Assembly: GCF_950023065.1 (NCBI RefSeq)
Contig: NC_088679.1
Location: 9,982,001-10,046,000, forward strand
DNA length: 64,000 nucleotides
Reading direction: 5' to 3'
Origin: Planococcus citri
Lineage: Eukaryota; Arthropoda; Insecta; Hemiptera; Pseudococcidae
The notes beneath the pieces were generated by a model, which saw nothing but the letters and a program-made list of their open reading frames with translations, had not been told where the DNA came from and ran no database searches. Below are positions 11,801 through 22,111 of the stretch, piece after piece (the stretch's first letter is position 1; each line of letters starts with the position of its first letter). The translations under genes were made by a program, and so were the position numbers.

Positions 11801-14800
11801 AAGAATGCAATTCGTGCGATTAGAAAAATCAAGTATTTCGTCGCTAGGAGGAAATTTCAACAGGCTAGGAAACCGTACGATGTTCGAGATGTAATCGAAC
11901 AGTACAGTCAAGGACATCTCAATATGATGGTTCGAATTAAAGTAAGCGTCGTTTATATGTGATATTTATTTTGTATCTTGGAAAATACTTATTAGCATAA
12001 ATATGTACTCGTACTAAGCTTATTATAAGTTGCAAATAATCACGTAGAGATTTTTAATAATGACTGTAGGAGCTGCAAAGAAGACTGGATCAAACTTTGG
12101 GTAAACCAGGAAGTTACTTGGCCGGATTTGATCGATCTGGTAATGTTAAACCGATGACTATCGGAGCTCGATTGTATCGTTTAGAGCAACAGGTGGGTAA
12201 TCGACTGGTTTTTTAATGTTGAAAAATTTCGATTTAGTTTACGCAGTTATATTCTCAAAAAATATCTTGTGTACTTGGCTGGCATTTTTGCAGCTCAAAA
12301 ATTTCAACACTTTTTTTTTTAAAAAAATGACTCTTACTTTGGGGACCCTTGGCGCATATTTCTGAACGACTGGGGAGCTAGTAATTTTTCTGGGTAGTCC
12401 CTCACTGAAAGTGAGCGTCTTCCAACTAATTTTCGTATCCAAAATATTTTTTCTCAATTTGGATTTTACAAATTTCTTGAACAAAATTGCACATTTGAAT
12501 TTGATTGATTTTTAGAAAGGAACTATTTGAAGAGAAAACTTGTGACCTATCAAAGTAGGTACTTGAAACTACAATTTTTCAAAAATGCCCAAAAAAGGGT
12601 TCTCAAAGTGTTGCATAACACTTTTTTCAAAAATCCTAAAATTCATAATCCAATTTTCGGCTCGAAATTCTTCAAATGAGCTCAAACGAAGTTTTGCTAA
12701 AAAATTTTCATATTTTGTCAGTATTTTGACCCATTTTGATAGGTCACATGATAACTTTTTCAAAAATCTCGATCATCATGACCTCATTTTAATTAACCTC
12801 AAAATTCTTCAAAAATTTTCAAAAAAAAATGTTGAGTTTATGTGAGAATTTTAACTTATTTTGACATGTTGTATGATATTTTTTTCAAAAACTTCCAACC
12901 AAATTTTGAGTTTAAAATTCTTCAAACGTACTCAAAAAAGTTTTGATGTAAATTTTTGATTTTATGTCCATACTTCGTCCAATTTTGAGTAGTCACATGC
13001 CATTTTTTCCGAAAATCTCATGAAGCTCAAAATTCATCGAAAATGCTTTTAAAAAAATTTTGGCAGAAATTTTTGATTTTATTAAATCATCTTGATTAAA
13101 TGACATTTTTTCCGAATACCCCAATTTTGACCCATTTCGATTCGTATCATGACATATGTTCCAAAAACCCCAAAAATTATAATTCCATTTTGGGGAAAAA
13201 ATTCTTCATAAACAGCAAAAAAGGTTTTGATTGAAATTTTTGATTTTCTATCAAAACTGTGACTCATTTTGATAGTTTTCATGACATTTTCCCCAAGAAC
13301 CGCAAAAGTCAACACACAATTTTGGGCTCCCAATTCCTCAAAAGTACAGGAAAAAAGTTTTTATTGAAAATTTTGATTTTTTTTGTACTAATTCCAAACA
13401 ATTTTTACTGATCATAGGGATGACCAATCTTATTAAAAACCTTCTAAAATTGTTACCTAAGTACTCAATTTCGGGCTCAAAATTCTTCAAAATGCTGTGA
13501 GAAAGATTTTAATTGACATTTTTGATTTTTCTGTTGACATTTCAACTTATTTTGATAACTCTCATGTTGTGTTTTCCAAAAATTGCAAAAAATCATGGCA
13601 CAATTTTGGGTTTAAAATTTCTCAAAAATGCTCGAAAAAAATGTTGATGATAATTTTCAATTTTTAGTTCATTTTAAACTATGTACTTTGACAGCTCATA
13701 TGACATCTTATTCAAAAACTTCCAAAATTGTGACTCAATTTCGGGCTCAAAATTCATCAAAGGCTGTATGAAGTAGGTTTTGATCGAAATTTTTAATTTT
13801 CTGTTGACATTTCAACCTATTTCGATGTTATTATGATATTCTTTCCAAATTCTGAATCATGGCACAATTTTATATGGTTCAAAATTCTTCAGAAAGTGTC
13901 CGAAAAAAGTTTGATAATTTTTCATTTTTTTGTCATAATTTTGAACCATTTTGAAACTTTCAATATTGTGACCCAATTATGCCCTCAAAATCCTGCAAAT
14001 TTTTGATTTTCTTACAAAGACTTGTCCCATTTTGATTGGTCCCGTGACATCTTTTCTAATATCTTTAAAAAAAAAATGATCACTCAATTTTGTGATCGAA
14101 ATTCTTTACAGATACATAATAAGATTTTAATTTTTTTTAAATATTTTCTCTTGACATTTCAACCTATCTTGATTAGTATTATAATATTTTTTCCAAATAT
14201 TCTAAAACTCATGAATCTCGACTCAAATTTGTGAAAAAATTCCTCAAAGGCCCAAAAAGAAGTATTAATTTAAATTATTTTTCATTTTCTGTATAAATTT
14301 CAACGCAATTTGGACAGGTAATATGACATCTTATCAAAACTTGAAAATTGTGACTCAATTTTGTGCTCAAAAAAAGTTTTTATGAGAATTTTTGGTTTTC
14401 TGTCAACATTTTTTTCTCATTTTGAGTGGTCACAGGACATATTTTCTGAAAATCTTGAAAATCATTATCCAATGTGACTAAACATTCTTTATATAGGGAT
14501 TAAAATAGTTTTTAAAGAAATAATTTTCAATTTTCTGTCAAAATTTTCACTTATTTTGATGGATTTCTTGACATTTTCCCCAGAAATTCCAAAAATCATA
14601 CCCTAGTTTGGGCTCAAAATTATTCAAAACGCTCAAAAAAAGTTTGATGAAATTCTAACTTATTAAAGGTCTCATGATATTTTTTATAAAATTATCCCTG
14701 AAATTGTGACCCAATTTCGGGCTGAGCCCCATTTTCAAAAAGGTCTTCTCTGCCAAGTTTAGAAAAGGCCAATTGAATTTTTCGATCCATAAAAATTCTA

Positions 14801-15002
14801 AAAAAAATCCAATTTCCAGAGCGTTTTTTTGCCAATTGAACTGTGAAAACCAATTGGAAATTATTGCTGATTTAATATCTGAAAAATATTATTTTTTCAG
14901 TTGGGGATCATGGATCGTAAATTGGACCAATTGATATACCTGATTAATATCCAAACAACACACAGAAGTCAACATATACCGGCTGTTGAAGAACCTGTCT
15001 AA
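2853..15002 (+). CDS. KCNQ: KCNQ-type voltage-gated potassium channel, 3' part (6 exons)
   Basis: This is the pore-to-C-terminus portion of a KCNQ (Kv7) subunit, a plasma-membrane channel giving M-type potassium current. Exons: 2853-2963, 9070-9276, 11386-11590, 11670-11941, 12070-12192, 14901-15002; phases add up to 339 residues plus stop. The first exon carries the selectivity filter TIGYGD followed by PQTW and the S6 segment ending FALPA. The next starts GILGSGFALKVQ, the conserved post-S6 PIP2-sensing stretch, followed by the IQ-like calmodulin-binding helix A. Exon 4 holds helix B and C hallmarks (KFQQARKPYDVRDVIEQYSQ, GHLNMMVRIK). Exon 5 has TIGARL of the tetramerising helix D, finished in the last exon (LGIMDRKLDQL). 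The linker in exon 3 is rich in Ser, Thr and Ala and is probably variable. The 5' exons (N-terminus, S1-S5) lie outside the window. The 2.7-kb last intron is a degenerate repeat array. Confidence 0.93.
3826..3905. repeat. Left copy of an ~80-bp direct repeat
   Basis: The segment holding GTTTGTCAAATGGAATCC, TTTGGCCAAACAAAGT and AATGGTTCAAGTA recurs at 6307-6390 with few changes. The two copies bracket 2.4 kb that holds three element-like insertions. It looks like a small segmental duplication, or a longer repeat split by insertions. Confidence 0.7.
4137..5076. mobile_element. Non-autonomous hAT-type element (940 bp)
   Basis: The termini CAGGGGTGCTAACC and GGTTAGCACCCCTG form an inverted repeat. 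They are flanked by a perfect 8-bp target duplication AAAATGAA (4129-4136 and 5077-5084). Subterminal regions carry arrays in opposite orientation: AGAATGGTCAAGT repeats at 4280-4470 and ACTTGACCATTCTA repeats at 4865-4950. No transposase is present. It sits in a KCNQ intron. Confidence 0.82.
5147..5754. mobile_element. MITE with GTGC-CCGGGG termini
   Basis: The left end AAGGTGCACCGGGGGAAGT is the imperfect inverse of the right end ACTTGCCCCGGGGCACTTT. An internal inverted pair (GACTTCCCCCAATTGGGG TAAGTC, about 5540-5565) repeats the same theme. Both flanks contain TTAA, but whether that is a true target duplication cannot be settled by eye. No coding sequence. Confidence 0.55.
5869..6117. 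repeat. Inverted repeat around a GGGAGAGATGG motif
   Basis: GAGATGGCTTATGAAAATT at the left pairs with TAAAATTCCATAAGCCATCTC at the right. Both arms end in GGGAGAGA / TCTCTCCC. Probably a degraded MITE in a KCNQ intron. Confidence 0.45.
6307..6390. repeat. Right copy of the ~80-bp direct repeat
   Basis: Copy of 3826-3905 in the same orientation, with scattered substitutions and small gaps near the right end. Confidence 0.7.
6418..7590 (+). pseudogene. Degenerate coding remnant, possibly retroelement-derived
   Basis: Several open stretches in related frames follow each other (6418-6660, 7028-7300, then an open run to about 7590 after one stop). Composition is protein-like: long Lys/Glu/Asp-rich stretches, unlike the surrounding intron. 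The piece around 7225-7300 (LLLIVNDLNTHLIIGCNFH) resembles the ILG-D core seen near retropepsin domains of LTR-retroelement polyproteins, but the resemblance is weak. Stops and the lack of a splice context argue against a live gene. It may be a decayed transposon fragment or an unrelated exon remnant. Confidence 0.3.
7655..8045. repeat. Degenerate minisatellite (AGACAGGCAGAC / GACCTTGAGAGG)
   Basis: The two motifs alternate through about 390 bp with variable spacing of roughly 30-45 bp. Copies are diverged but the order is kept. This stretch is less AT-rich than its surroundings. It lies in the large KCNQ intron directly after the coding-like remnant. Confidence 0.55.
8640..8925. repeat. Copy of the dispersed GCTGGAGGCTC repeat family
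   Basis: It begins with CTGCTGGAGGCTCTAGAAC and the ACGGTTTGAAACCGTTT palindrome. The same order of motifs occurs at 18700-18960, 26020-26860, 27330-27990 and 34800-36000. It ends a little before KCNQ exon 2. Confidence 0.6.
12200..14700. repeat. Degenerate ~140-bp tandem array filling the last KCNQ intron
   Basis: A unit built from GGGCTCAAAATTCTTCAAA, AAAAAGTTTTGAT, GAAATTTTTGATTTTCTGTCA, TTTTGAC-CATTTTGAT, GGTCTCATGACAT and CCAAAAATCCC recurs about 15-18 times. Spacing is near 140 bp and divergence is high. It covers nearly all of the intron between exons 5 and 6. A diverged copy of the array plus the intron end lies at 19787-21170. Confidence 0.72.
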
Positions 15003-18000
15003 TCGCAACCAGTGATCGTGTACCTAATTATTGAAGATTCCGAAATCATCGTCGGATTCTTCTCATCTCGTATCGAGAATCTATATCGAGAATCGTTGCT
15101 CGAGAAACTATCGCATTATTCGTCTTTCCTTGAGAGAAAGAGATACGTGTATCTGAGCGAATCACACATTATGACGAGTCGGGTCAAATTTTATCATTTT
15201 ATAACTACAGCTTCCGTAATCTGCATTTTTATAAAAAAGCGCATTACGTCTACGAAGAAGTATATTTTCCCTTATTGAAAATACGTTGTACAAGTGATAA
15301 CTACTAATTTCACGTTACTGTACGTATTTTCAGTACCCTCGAATACCTATATAATTTTCATCTAGTCAAAACTTTTATTATCTAGTCTTTTACCATGAAC
15401 TTTTGCCTAATTTGTATAGCATTTAGTTACCTTCGTAAAAATTGAAGAAAAAAAAATCATAAGATATTTTTGTAAATACCTACCTACGTTTATTTTAATA
15501 TTATTCTCGTTTCTTGAATATTTTTAACCAGCGAAATCTGCACTGCTGGGATTCGATTTCGTGTTAGTTTGATCTGCAGATGATGAGGTAAATTAGCTCA
15601 GACTGGATTGCCTGATTATAGTGATTGTTTGTGCTGTGTGAATGTTGAATTTTGCAGCTGTTCAAAAAATTTTAATAAATGGAGGAATATGAGATCGATT
15701 GTTTTTCTTCAAAATGTTCGCTCTTGTTTTCACAGTTCTGGTCCACTTCTCTCCTCCTCACAATTAAAAAAAAAACATGTCCGAATTCGGATTTGAAAAT
15801 AATGAATTCAACTTTTTGAAAAATGAAAATCGTTTAAACTTATTTCTGAGTAAGATGATTTTTTATATAGCTCTTTGGTTCATCGTAATGAATTAATTGG
15901 CTTATCCATGCTCATCTTATTCTATAATAGGTATGTATAAATTGGTCAATTAAATCATGGCATTTATTTATTCATCGAACCATATCGCACTCGCACAATT
16001 CTGTAAAACTCTAAGAAAAATTATAATCCGGCGATCCAGATCTACTAATCTCCATCTCGCTATAATTTTGCTCGAAAAAGTAGAGAATTTTCTTTCAGAA
16101 GATTTCGATTACTACAGTTTGGAGAAAAGACGCAGAAAAATCTGGAAAAAAAATGGGACGAATGGGAAATTATAACTTATAGTCAATATCTCGTTTTTTA
16201 TTACTTACCTATCTCAATACAAGGTTATTAGGGAACAGATTTTTATTTCGTGTTAACGTGTTTTTAGAAATATACCTATACCTGTGTAATTTAAATCTTT
16301 GAAAAACATTTTTTTTTCTTTTTTATTCTCTTAAAAACATGGACTTTTTTATCTTAAATTTTTTTTAACTTGAAAGAAGCTTCTAATCGCTATCGTGGAT
16401 TATTTTTTCGATCCTATGGAGCAATAAATTTAAAACTATTTATACAATCATTTACAATTTATTGATCTTTTATTAGTGAAACTATTATTTTTTACTATTT
16501 TTTTTTTTTTTAATTTTAATTACTTAATTATACTGTATTGTGTATAATTAACACGAATAGAGAGCTTCGTTAAGTTATTATCTTTTTATTTATAAATAAT
16601 TATATTGCTACGATGTCATTTTTTTCTCTTGTTTTGTTTTCTTTCTTTTATTCTCTTTTCCTATATGTCGGTCTCTCTTGTTATCGTTTACCCATTATCT
16701 ATGATCTTATATAAGTATTTTAGCGACGTTATTTTCAAATTTCAAAAGGTGTAGTGGATTAGTTGTTGGAAAAATTGTATATCTTAATATAAAAAAGAAT
16801 TATACCTAATTTGGTGCTGTTGTTAAATACTTATAATTTGTTATTAAATCCGTTTTACCAAAAAGATTTTGTGATAAAAAAAAGCTTGATCATAATATAG
16901 GTAAATGCCTATACTACGTTTTAAAAAGTCTGATGTGTACTATTTTCCACTCAAAAGAAAATATTTTCTCGAAGGTTTCCAACCATATTGCTTCGAAGAA
17001 CGAAAGAAAATCACTTAAAAGTGTCCTTCATCTTAAATCGAATGTTATTAAAATTAGTATTTTAAATCGAGTGTGTAAGTTATATAAGTAAGCGCGAATT
17101 TACGAGAAATTTTCTTCTCGAATCTGTATTTTGTAGATGCTGTGTTACTACTTATTGCAGTTCTCTCTTTTCAATTGATCTTTCGATGAAAGAATGATGA
17201 TTTTTTTTTTATTAATATTGCACTTGGTATAACTTGAACTTTTCTCTCTTTTTTTAATTAGCGTAATTTAGCGTAATAATTTTAATAGTATGAAGAAATC
17301 GTTATTTTACATCGAGTTTCGTCGCGTAAAATTCCGCAGAAAATTTTATAAAATTCATATTGTTTTACGCGTAATAACGAAATACCATCAATATGTATTC
17401 ATTTTCGTTATGTAATTCGAAATGATGTGGTAAAACATGATTCTTTGCATGATTATGCGATAAAATTTTACTTAATGGTACCTATTTAGCTCGTCGTTAT
17501 TACCTATATTTTGTTTTTCTTTTTTTTTTTAAATATACTTTTTCTTCTTACATTTTTGTGTATTGTTTCTGTGCATGATGGACCACTATCTTTTATTAAG
17601 GGAAAAAGGTCGGAAAATTAGACCTAAACAGAAAATAAGCTGAAACTTCCTTCGACTCGAATTTTGGTTTTTTGTGCAATTTTTTTTTTTTAGTGGGCTA
17701 CTACCGAACGATGATTTTTAAATTTTGAGCTCATAAGCAGGGGAAGTACCTCCCAAAGTACGATTTTCAGGATTTTACGCTGTCTCCGGCTGTTTTGAAC
17801 GGAAATTGTTGTTAAACTTGATGCGAAGGAGAAGATACTTGAAAAAAAATCAATTTATTGCTCAGGTGATTCATTGATGCCTCTCCATCTCGTATAAATG
17901 TGAATTGTTCATCCCTCTCCCCTCTAGGAGCCGATCGAATGGACTGAAGTTCCTAGTAGTGGTCTGGCCCCACTCACGTTTTTTTTTTCAATCCAGTTTT

Positions 18001-18330
18001 TATGATTCAAATAGGCATTTTATCAAAAAATATTTTCAACAATGGTGTTCTAAAATGAAATTTTTGACATTTTGATGCAACCAGTCGATTTTAAAATGAC
18101 CTCACACGAGGTTCAAAGTTTGAATCCCATTTTAACGTCCATCGTCGTGGTCATTTTTCATAATTTTTTAAATGGATGTTAAAAAATTGCTGTTCATTTT
18201 TGACATGAAGAAAAAAATATATAGGTAGGTATCCATGATTTGAAATTTTTTCAGAGGAGACTAGACTTGGCTCCAATTTTCTTTGAAAAATTTGGACCCA
18301 AAAAATAGCTTTTCTGATGCGTAAACCCAG
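15003..18330 (+). other. KCNQ 3' UTR and downstream AT-rich region
   Basis: No coding sequence is recognisable. Very T-rich tracts and several AATAAA hexamers occur (for example 15674-15679 and about 16424), so the 3' end of KCNQ could lie at more than one site. An AATAAA close to the stop codon is not evident, which suggests a long 3' UTR. The region from 17000 is low-complexity and AT-rich with no clear repeat structure. Confidence 0.4.
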
Positions 18331-18334
18331 AATA

Positions 18335-18660
18335 GCGGGGCCCTAACCCAAAAAATCTCGACTTGTGATTAAAAAAGACTACTCTACCAAAATTGCAGCT
18401 GCTCAATTATATTTTTCGAACATTTTCGAGGCATTTTTTAAATTAAAAATGTCGGGTTCAAAAAAAATTCGTTGGATGTGCATTGTTCAGACACGAGATT
18501 GCACTCAAACCCTAGAAAACTCGATTTGTGACTAGAAATAGTTTCACCTATTCCAGAATTGCAGCTATTGGACAGACTTTAAACTTTAGAGTTGTTGCTG
18601 GAGCCTCCAAAATGACTTGAAATCACTTCCAATCGATTATTGGTGTGTTAAAATCGGGAA
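18335..18660. repeat. Two diverged ~165-bp direct repeats
   Basis: The order CTAACCCAAAAAATCTCGA, CTTGTGATTA, then AATTGCAGCTGCT is repeated as CAAACCCTAGAAAACTCGA, TTTGTGACTA, AATTGCAGCTATT about 165 bp later. It is followed at 18700-18960 by a copy of the dispersed GCTGGAGGCT family. Confidence 0.5.
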
Positions 18661-18699
18661 TAAAGTAAATTTCAACTTACCAGCTTGATTGCGGGTAGA

Positions 18700-18960
18700 A
18701 TTTTGTGGAAAATGCAACTTTTAAAACTCTGCTGGAGGCTGCAGAGTACTTCTTAAAACGGTTTGAAACCGGTTCTAATCGGTTCAAGGAGGGGGGGGGG
18801 GTGAAAAAAGTTTCAACTTGGTGACATTTTGATTTTTTTCCAAATTTTTGGCCCGAAAGTTTTCAAAAATTCGACGCAAATCAAAAAAGACACTCGAGCA
18901 CCAAAAATTTTGAATAGTGGTGTACATTTGCATGCTAGCTTTCTATTTAGCTTTGTGCGA
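18700..18960. repeat. Copy of the dispersed GCTGGAGGCTC repeat family
   Basis: CTCTGCTGGAGGCTGCAGAG, then AAAACGGTTTGAAACCGGTT, then the ATTTTGATTTTTTTCCAAAT stretch appear in the family order. A G-run of about 12 bases interrupts it at 18789-18800. Confidence 0.6.
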
Positions 18961-19156
18961 TTCGACTTCTTTTGCAAGACGACTAACCCAAGCTACGTTC
19001 GAAAGAATTAAAAATCAATCAAGTCATGAACAGAATTAGTAACAATGGATAACCCTACGAGATTGAAAAAAAAAACTATGAAATTGAGAAGAAAAAAGGA
19101 AACTCGTTAAAATGCGTTGATTTTAAGGTTATAACCTATCTAATGACCGACTATCA

Positions 19157-19405
19157 TGATAACGATATGTGCATTTTTGGCAAAAAGTATAAGCGCATAG
19201 GTAATTACCTACCTATGTATTATGTAAGACAATTTGTGAGTACAATTGTGCAAATTAGTATTGCATTCCGGTGAACTACGAGCACAACTTACAATTACAT
19301 TTTTTTTTCTTAGCTGACGTGTTTAATAATTTCAAAATGATAATCGAATCGCAAATCTCGATGTTTTACGCGTTTAAAAGAGTCCTCGTAGCCTTTGGTT
19401 ATTGA
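19157..19405 (+). pseudogene. Broken duplicate of the FAR promoter and exon 1 start
   Basis: From the ATG at 19337 the frame reads MIIESQISMFYAFKRVLVAF and stops at 19403. The intact gene at 22765 begins MVIASQIAKFYESKKVLITG. The two match closely at nucleotide level over about 65 bases, then lose alignment just before the TGGTGFMG dinucleotide-binding motif. Similarity continues upstream across the leader (ACTTAC-A...ATTTTTTTT...TTTCAAAATG) and weakly to the TATA-like element (GTATAAGCGCAT here, GTATAAATGCAT in the gene). The copy cannot encode an enzyme. It lies 3.4 kb upstream of the intact gene in the same orientation. Confidence 0.72.
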
Positions 19406-19527
19406 CGAAAAAATGTTGTAGTTTTCCAAAGTTCACCGCTCTCTCAGAAATCTTCTGCGATGATGTTATTTTTCATTTTCTGCAGATATTTTGACCAATT
19501 TTAATAGGTCACGTTAGGTACATCTTT

Positions 19528-19728
19528 CGTCGTCGTCGTCGTGGTTCCTTGTCCTTTACAGGACATTGGAAATCGCATTTTTGTGGTACCCTTACAGGGT
19601 GAGGCGAATGCCTATTGCCACTGCGATTATTCTGGGGAATCGACGTTGTTTCGAGCTTCCACTAGTTCCACTAGTAGTTTCCCGTTGCTTTCTAGTGACA
19701 TCTACACAAGCACCTTGGAGCTAGCCGG
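19528..19728 (-). mobile_element. 5'-truncated non-LTR retroelement tail with 58-bp target duplication
   Basis: A 201-bp insert is bracketed by identical 58-bp direct repeats at 19470-19527 and 19729-19786 (TTTTCATTTTCTGCAGATAT to GGTACATCTTT). Read on the minus strand, it ends with CCTGTAAAGGACAAGGAACC followed by an (ACG)n run that abuts the duplication. The same CCTGTAAAGGA plus (ACG)n terminus occurs at the end of the reverse-transcriptase fragment near 50.8 kb. This supports a 3' end produced by target-primed reverse transcription in an RTE-like family. Confidence 0.75.
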
Positions 19729-19786
19729 TTTTCATTTTCTGCAGATATTTTGACCAATTTTAATAGGTCACGTTAGGTACATCTTT

Positions 19787-21170
19787 AAGAGAGGGGAAAA
19801 AAACGAAAATCGTAATCTAATATTTTTGGCTCAAAATTCATCAAAAATGCTAAAAAAAAAGTTTTGATAGAAATTTTTGATTTTCTGTCAAAATTTTAAT
19901 TCTGCTTGATTGGTCTTATGGAGATTTTTTCTGATAATCATAAAAATCATAACGCAAATTTGGGCTCAATGTTCTTAAATACCTAATAAGTGCATTAAAA
20001 ATAGTGTCGATGGGAATTTTCGACTTTCTCTCAATATTTTGACCAATTTCGATTGGTATCATGACAGACATCTGTTATCTGTTCCAAAAATCCCGAAAAA
20101 TTATCACATTCATGACTCATCTTTTGAGGTAGAAATTCTTCAAGCATGAAAAAAAAGTTATGATCGAAATTTTTGATTTTCGGTCAAAGTTGTGACTCAT
20201 TTTGATGGGTTTCGTGACATTTTCCCCCAAAAAACCGAAAATGTCACGGCACAATATTTTGAGCATCCAATTCCTCAAAAGTAGGTACCGGAAAAAAGTT
20301 TTTATTGAAAAATTTGAGTTTTTTGTCCTAATTTCAAAAAATTTTCACGGGTCATAGGAATGACATCTTATTTAAAAACTTTTTAATTCGTTACCTATGT
20401 ACCTACTCAATTTTGGGCTTAAAATTCTTCAAAGGCTGTAAGAAAGATTTTAATTAACATTTTTGATTTTTTTGTTGACATTTCAACTTATTTTGATAAG
20501 TCTCATGGTGTGTTTTCCAAAAATCCCAAAAATCATGGCACAATTTTAAGTTTAAAATTCATCAAAAATACTCAAAAAAAATGTTGACGGTAAGTTTTTC
20601 ATTTTTAGTTCAAATTTTAAACTAGGTACTTTGACAGGTCTTATGACATCTTATTCAAAAACTTCCAAAATTGTTATTTAATTTTTTGCTCAAAAAAAGT
20701 TTTGATGGAAATTTTCAATATTTTAATGTCAAAATGTTCACTAATTTTGATAGATCTGTCGACACTTTCCCTAGAAATCCCAAAAATCATGCCCCAGTTT
20801 TGGGCTAAAAATTGAAAATTCTTCAATACACTAAAAAAAAGATTGATGGAAATTTTCAATTTTCTGTTCAATTTTCTGTTGAAATTGCAACTCATTTTGA
20901 TTGGTCTCGTGATGTTTTTTCTAACCAACCTCATCCCAGATCTGTCCATGAGGCAACTGCAAAATCTGCAAGAGTACAAAATACTCGTGTTTTTTCCTGA
21001 CATGTTTAGAGGCAAATTGAATTTTTCGATCCGTAAAAATTTCAACAAAATTTAGCTTCAGGAGCAGTACTTTTTGCCAGTTGAACTACATAAAAACCAA
21101 TAATTGGGTATTATTGCCGATTTATTCTCTGAAAAATATTATTTTTTCAGTTAATTGGACCAATTTTGCT
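19787..21170 (+). repeat. Diverged duplicate of the last KCNQ intron and its splice acceptor
   Basis: The same ~140-bp unit array as at 12200-14700 is present; the segment before the retroelement insert, from about 19470, belongs to it too. The end matches the intron end closely: GGCAAATTGAATTTTTCGAT, TTTTTGCCAGTTGAACT, and TCTGAAAAATATTATTTTTT CAG occur at the same relative positions (20,990-21,150 against 14,770-14,900). After the CAG the copy reads TTAATTGGACCAATT. This corresponds to the exon 6 start with about 15-18 bases missing (exon 6 has TTGG...AAATTGGACCAATTG). Alignment is then lost. The copy is not a usable exon. Confidence 0.72.
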
Positions 21171-21593
21171 CTCACTCTGCTCGAACCTGTTTGCTTTTCA
21201 TTTTCAAAACTGACATTTTAAAAAATCCATCATTCTACTTCTGAACTTTTGAGCTAAAAAAGAGAACAAATTTTTTTAAAAACATTATTTTTTTATCCCT
21301 CTAAATTCGAGTTTTTAAAATCTTTTGCCTTCACTTTACTCGGGTCAATTTCTATCTTTTTTCTAAACCGAAAAAAAGTCAAATTTTTATAACTTCCACA
21401 ATAAATTTAAAAGGGAAAATAACAATTTTTTATGGCGCCTTAATGCAAATTATATCAATTGGCAAAATTGTTATTTCACGTTTTATTTCACTTTAAAAAC
21501 TCTTCTTTTCATTCAGCAAAATTGATATTTTTTCTTATGGCAAATTTTTAGTCCCCCCTCCAAAAAAAAACTCAAGACCGACTTTTCGTAAAA

Positions 21594-22021
21594 TAAAAGT
21601 CTTTTGCGAACGAAACGAATTGATGCATTTTTTTTAAAACATTAATTCGTGAACGAATTGATTCGTATAAGTGACTCGTTCGCGAAGAAATCAATTCGTA
21701 TAAGTGACTCGTTCGCGAACGAATCGATTCGTACAAGTGACTCGTTCGCGAACGAATCGATTCGTATAGGTAACTCGTTCGCGAACGAATCGATTCGTAC
21801 AAGTGACTCGTTCGCGAATGAATCGATTCGTATAAGTGATTCGTTTGCGAACGAATCGATTCATTTACTCAATTTTTGGCGAATCATGCACGAACGAATT
21901 GAATTATTTTTTGCGATCGTTCGCGAACGAATCGACTTTCGTTTGTGAATCATTCGCGAACGAATTGATTCGTATTAGTGACTCATTCGCGAACGAATTG
22001 ATTCATGAATTAAAGACTTTT
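21594..22021. repeat. 33-bp palindrome-rich tandem repeat array
   Basis: About six contiguous 33-bp units (21651-21860) are followed by an interruption and two or three further units (21925-22010). Each unit contains CGTTCGCGAACG and CGAATCGATTCG, both perfect palindromes, joined by a spacer such as TACAAGTGACT. The array stays open on both strands because 33 is a multiple of three (an 11-residue peptide repeat on each strand), so the open frames are a by-product. The outer ends, AAAAGTCTTT at the left and AAAGACTTTT at the right, form an inverted pair, suggesting the array sits inside a MITE-like unit. Confidence 0.8.
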
Positions 22022-22111
22022 CTTGATTCATCAAGGAAGTTTTTTCAAAATATTTTTCCATGTTTTGAAAATGAGAACATTAAAGAATTTTCCAACAGAT
22101 CCAGAACGATT

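Noticed and set aside
21572..21948. Repeat proteins on both strands (11-residue repeats)
   Set aside because: They follow from a 33-bp satellite unit without stops; peptide repeats appear on both strands at once.
21594..22021. CRISPR-like array
   Set aside because: Eukaryotic context, and units are contiguous without unique spacers.
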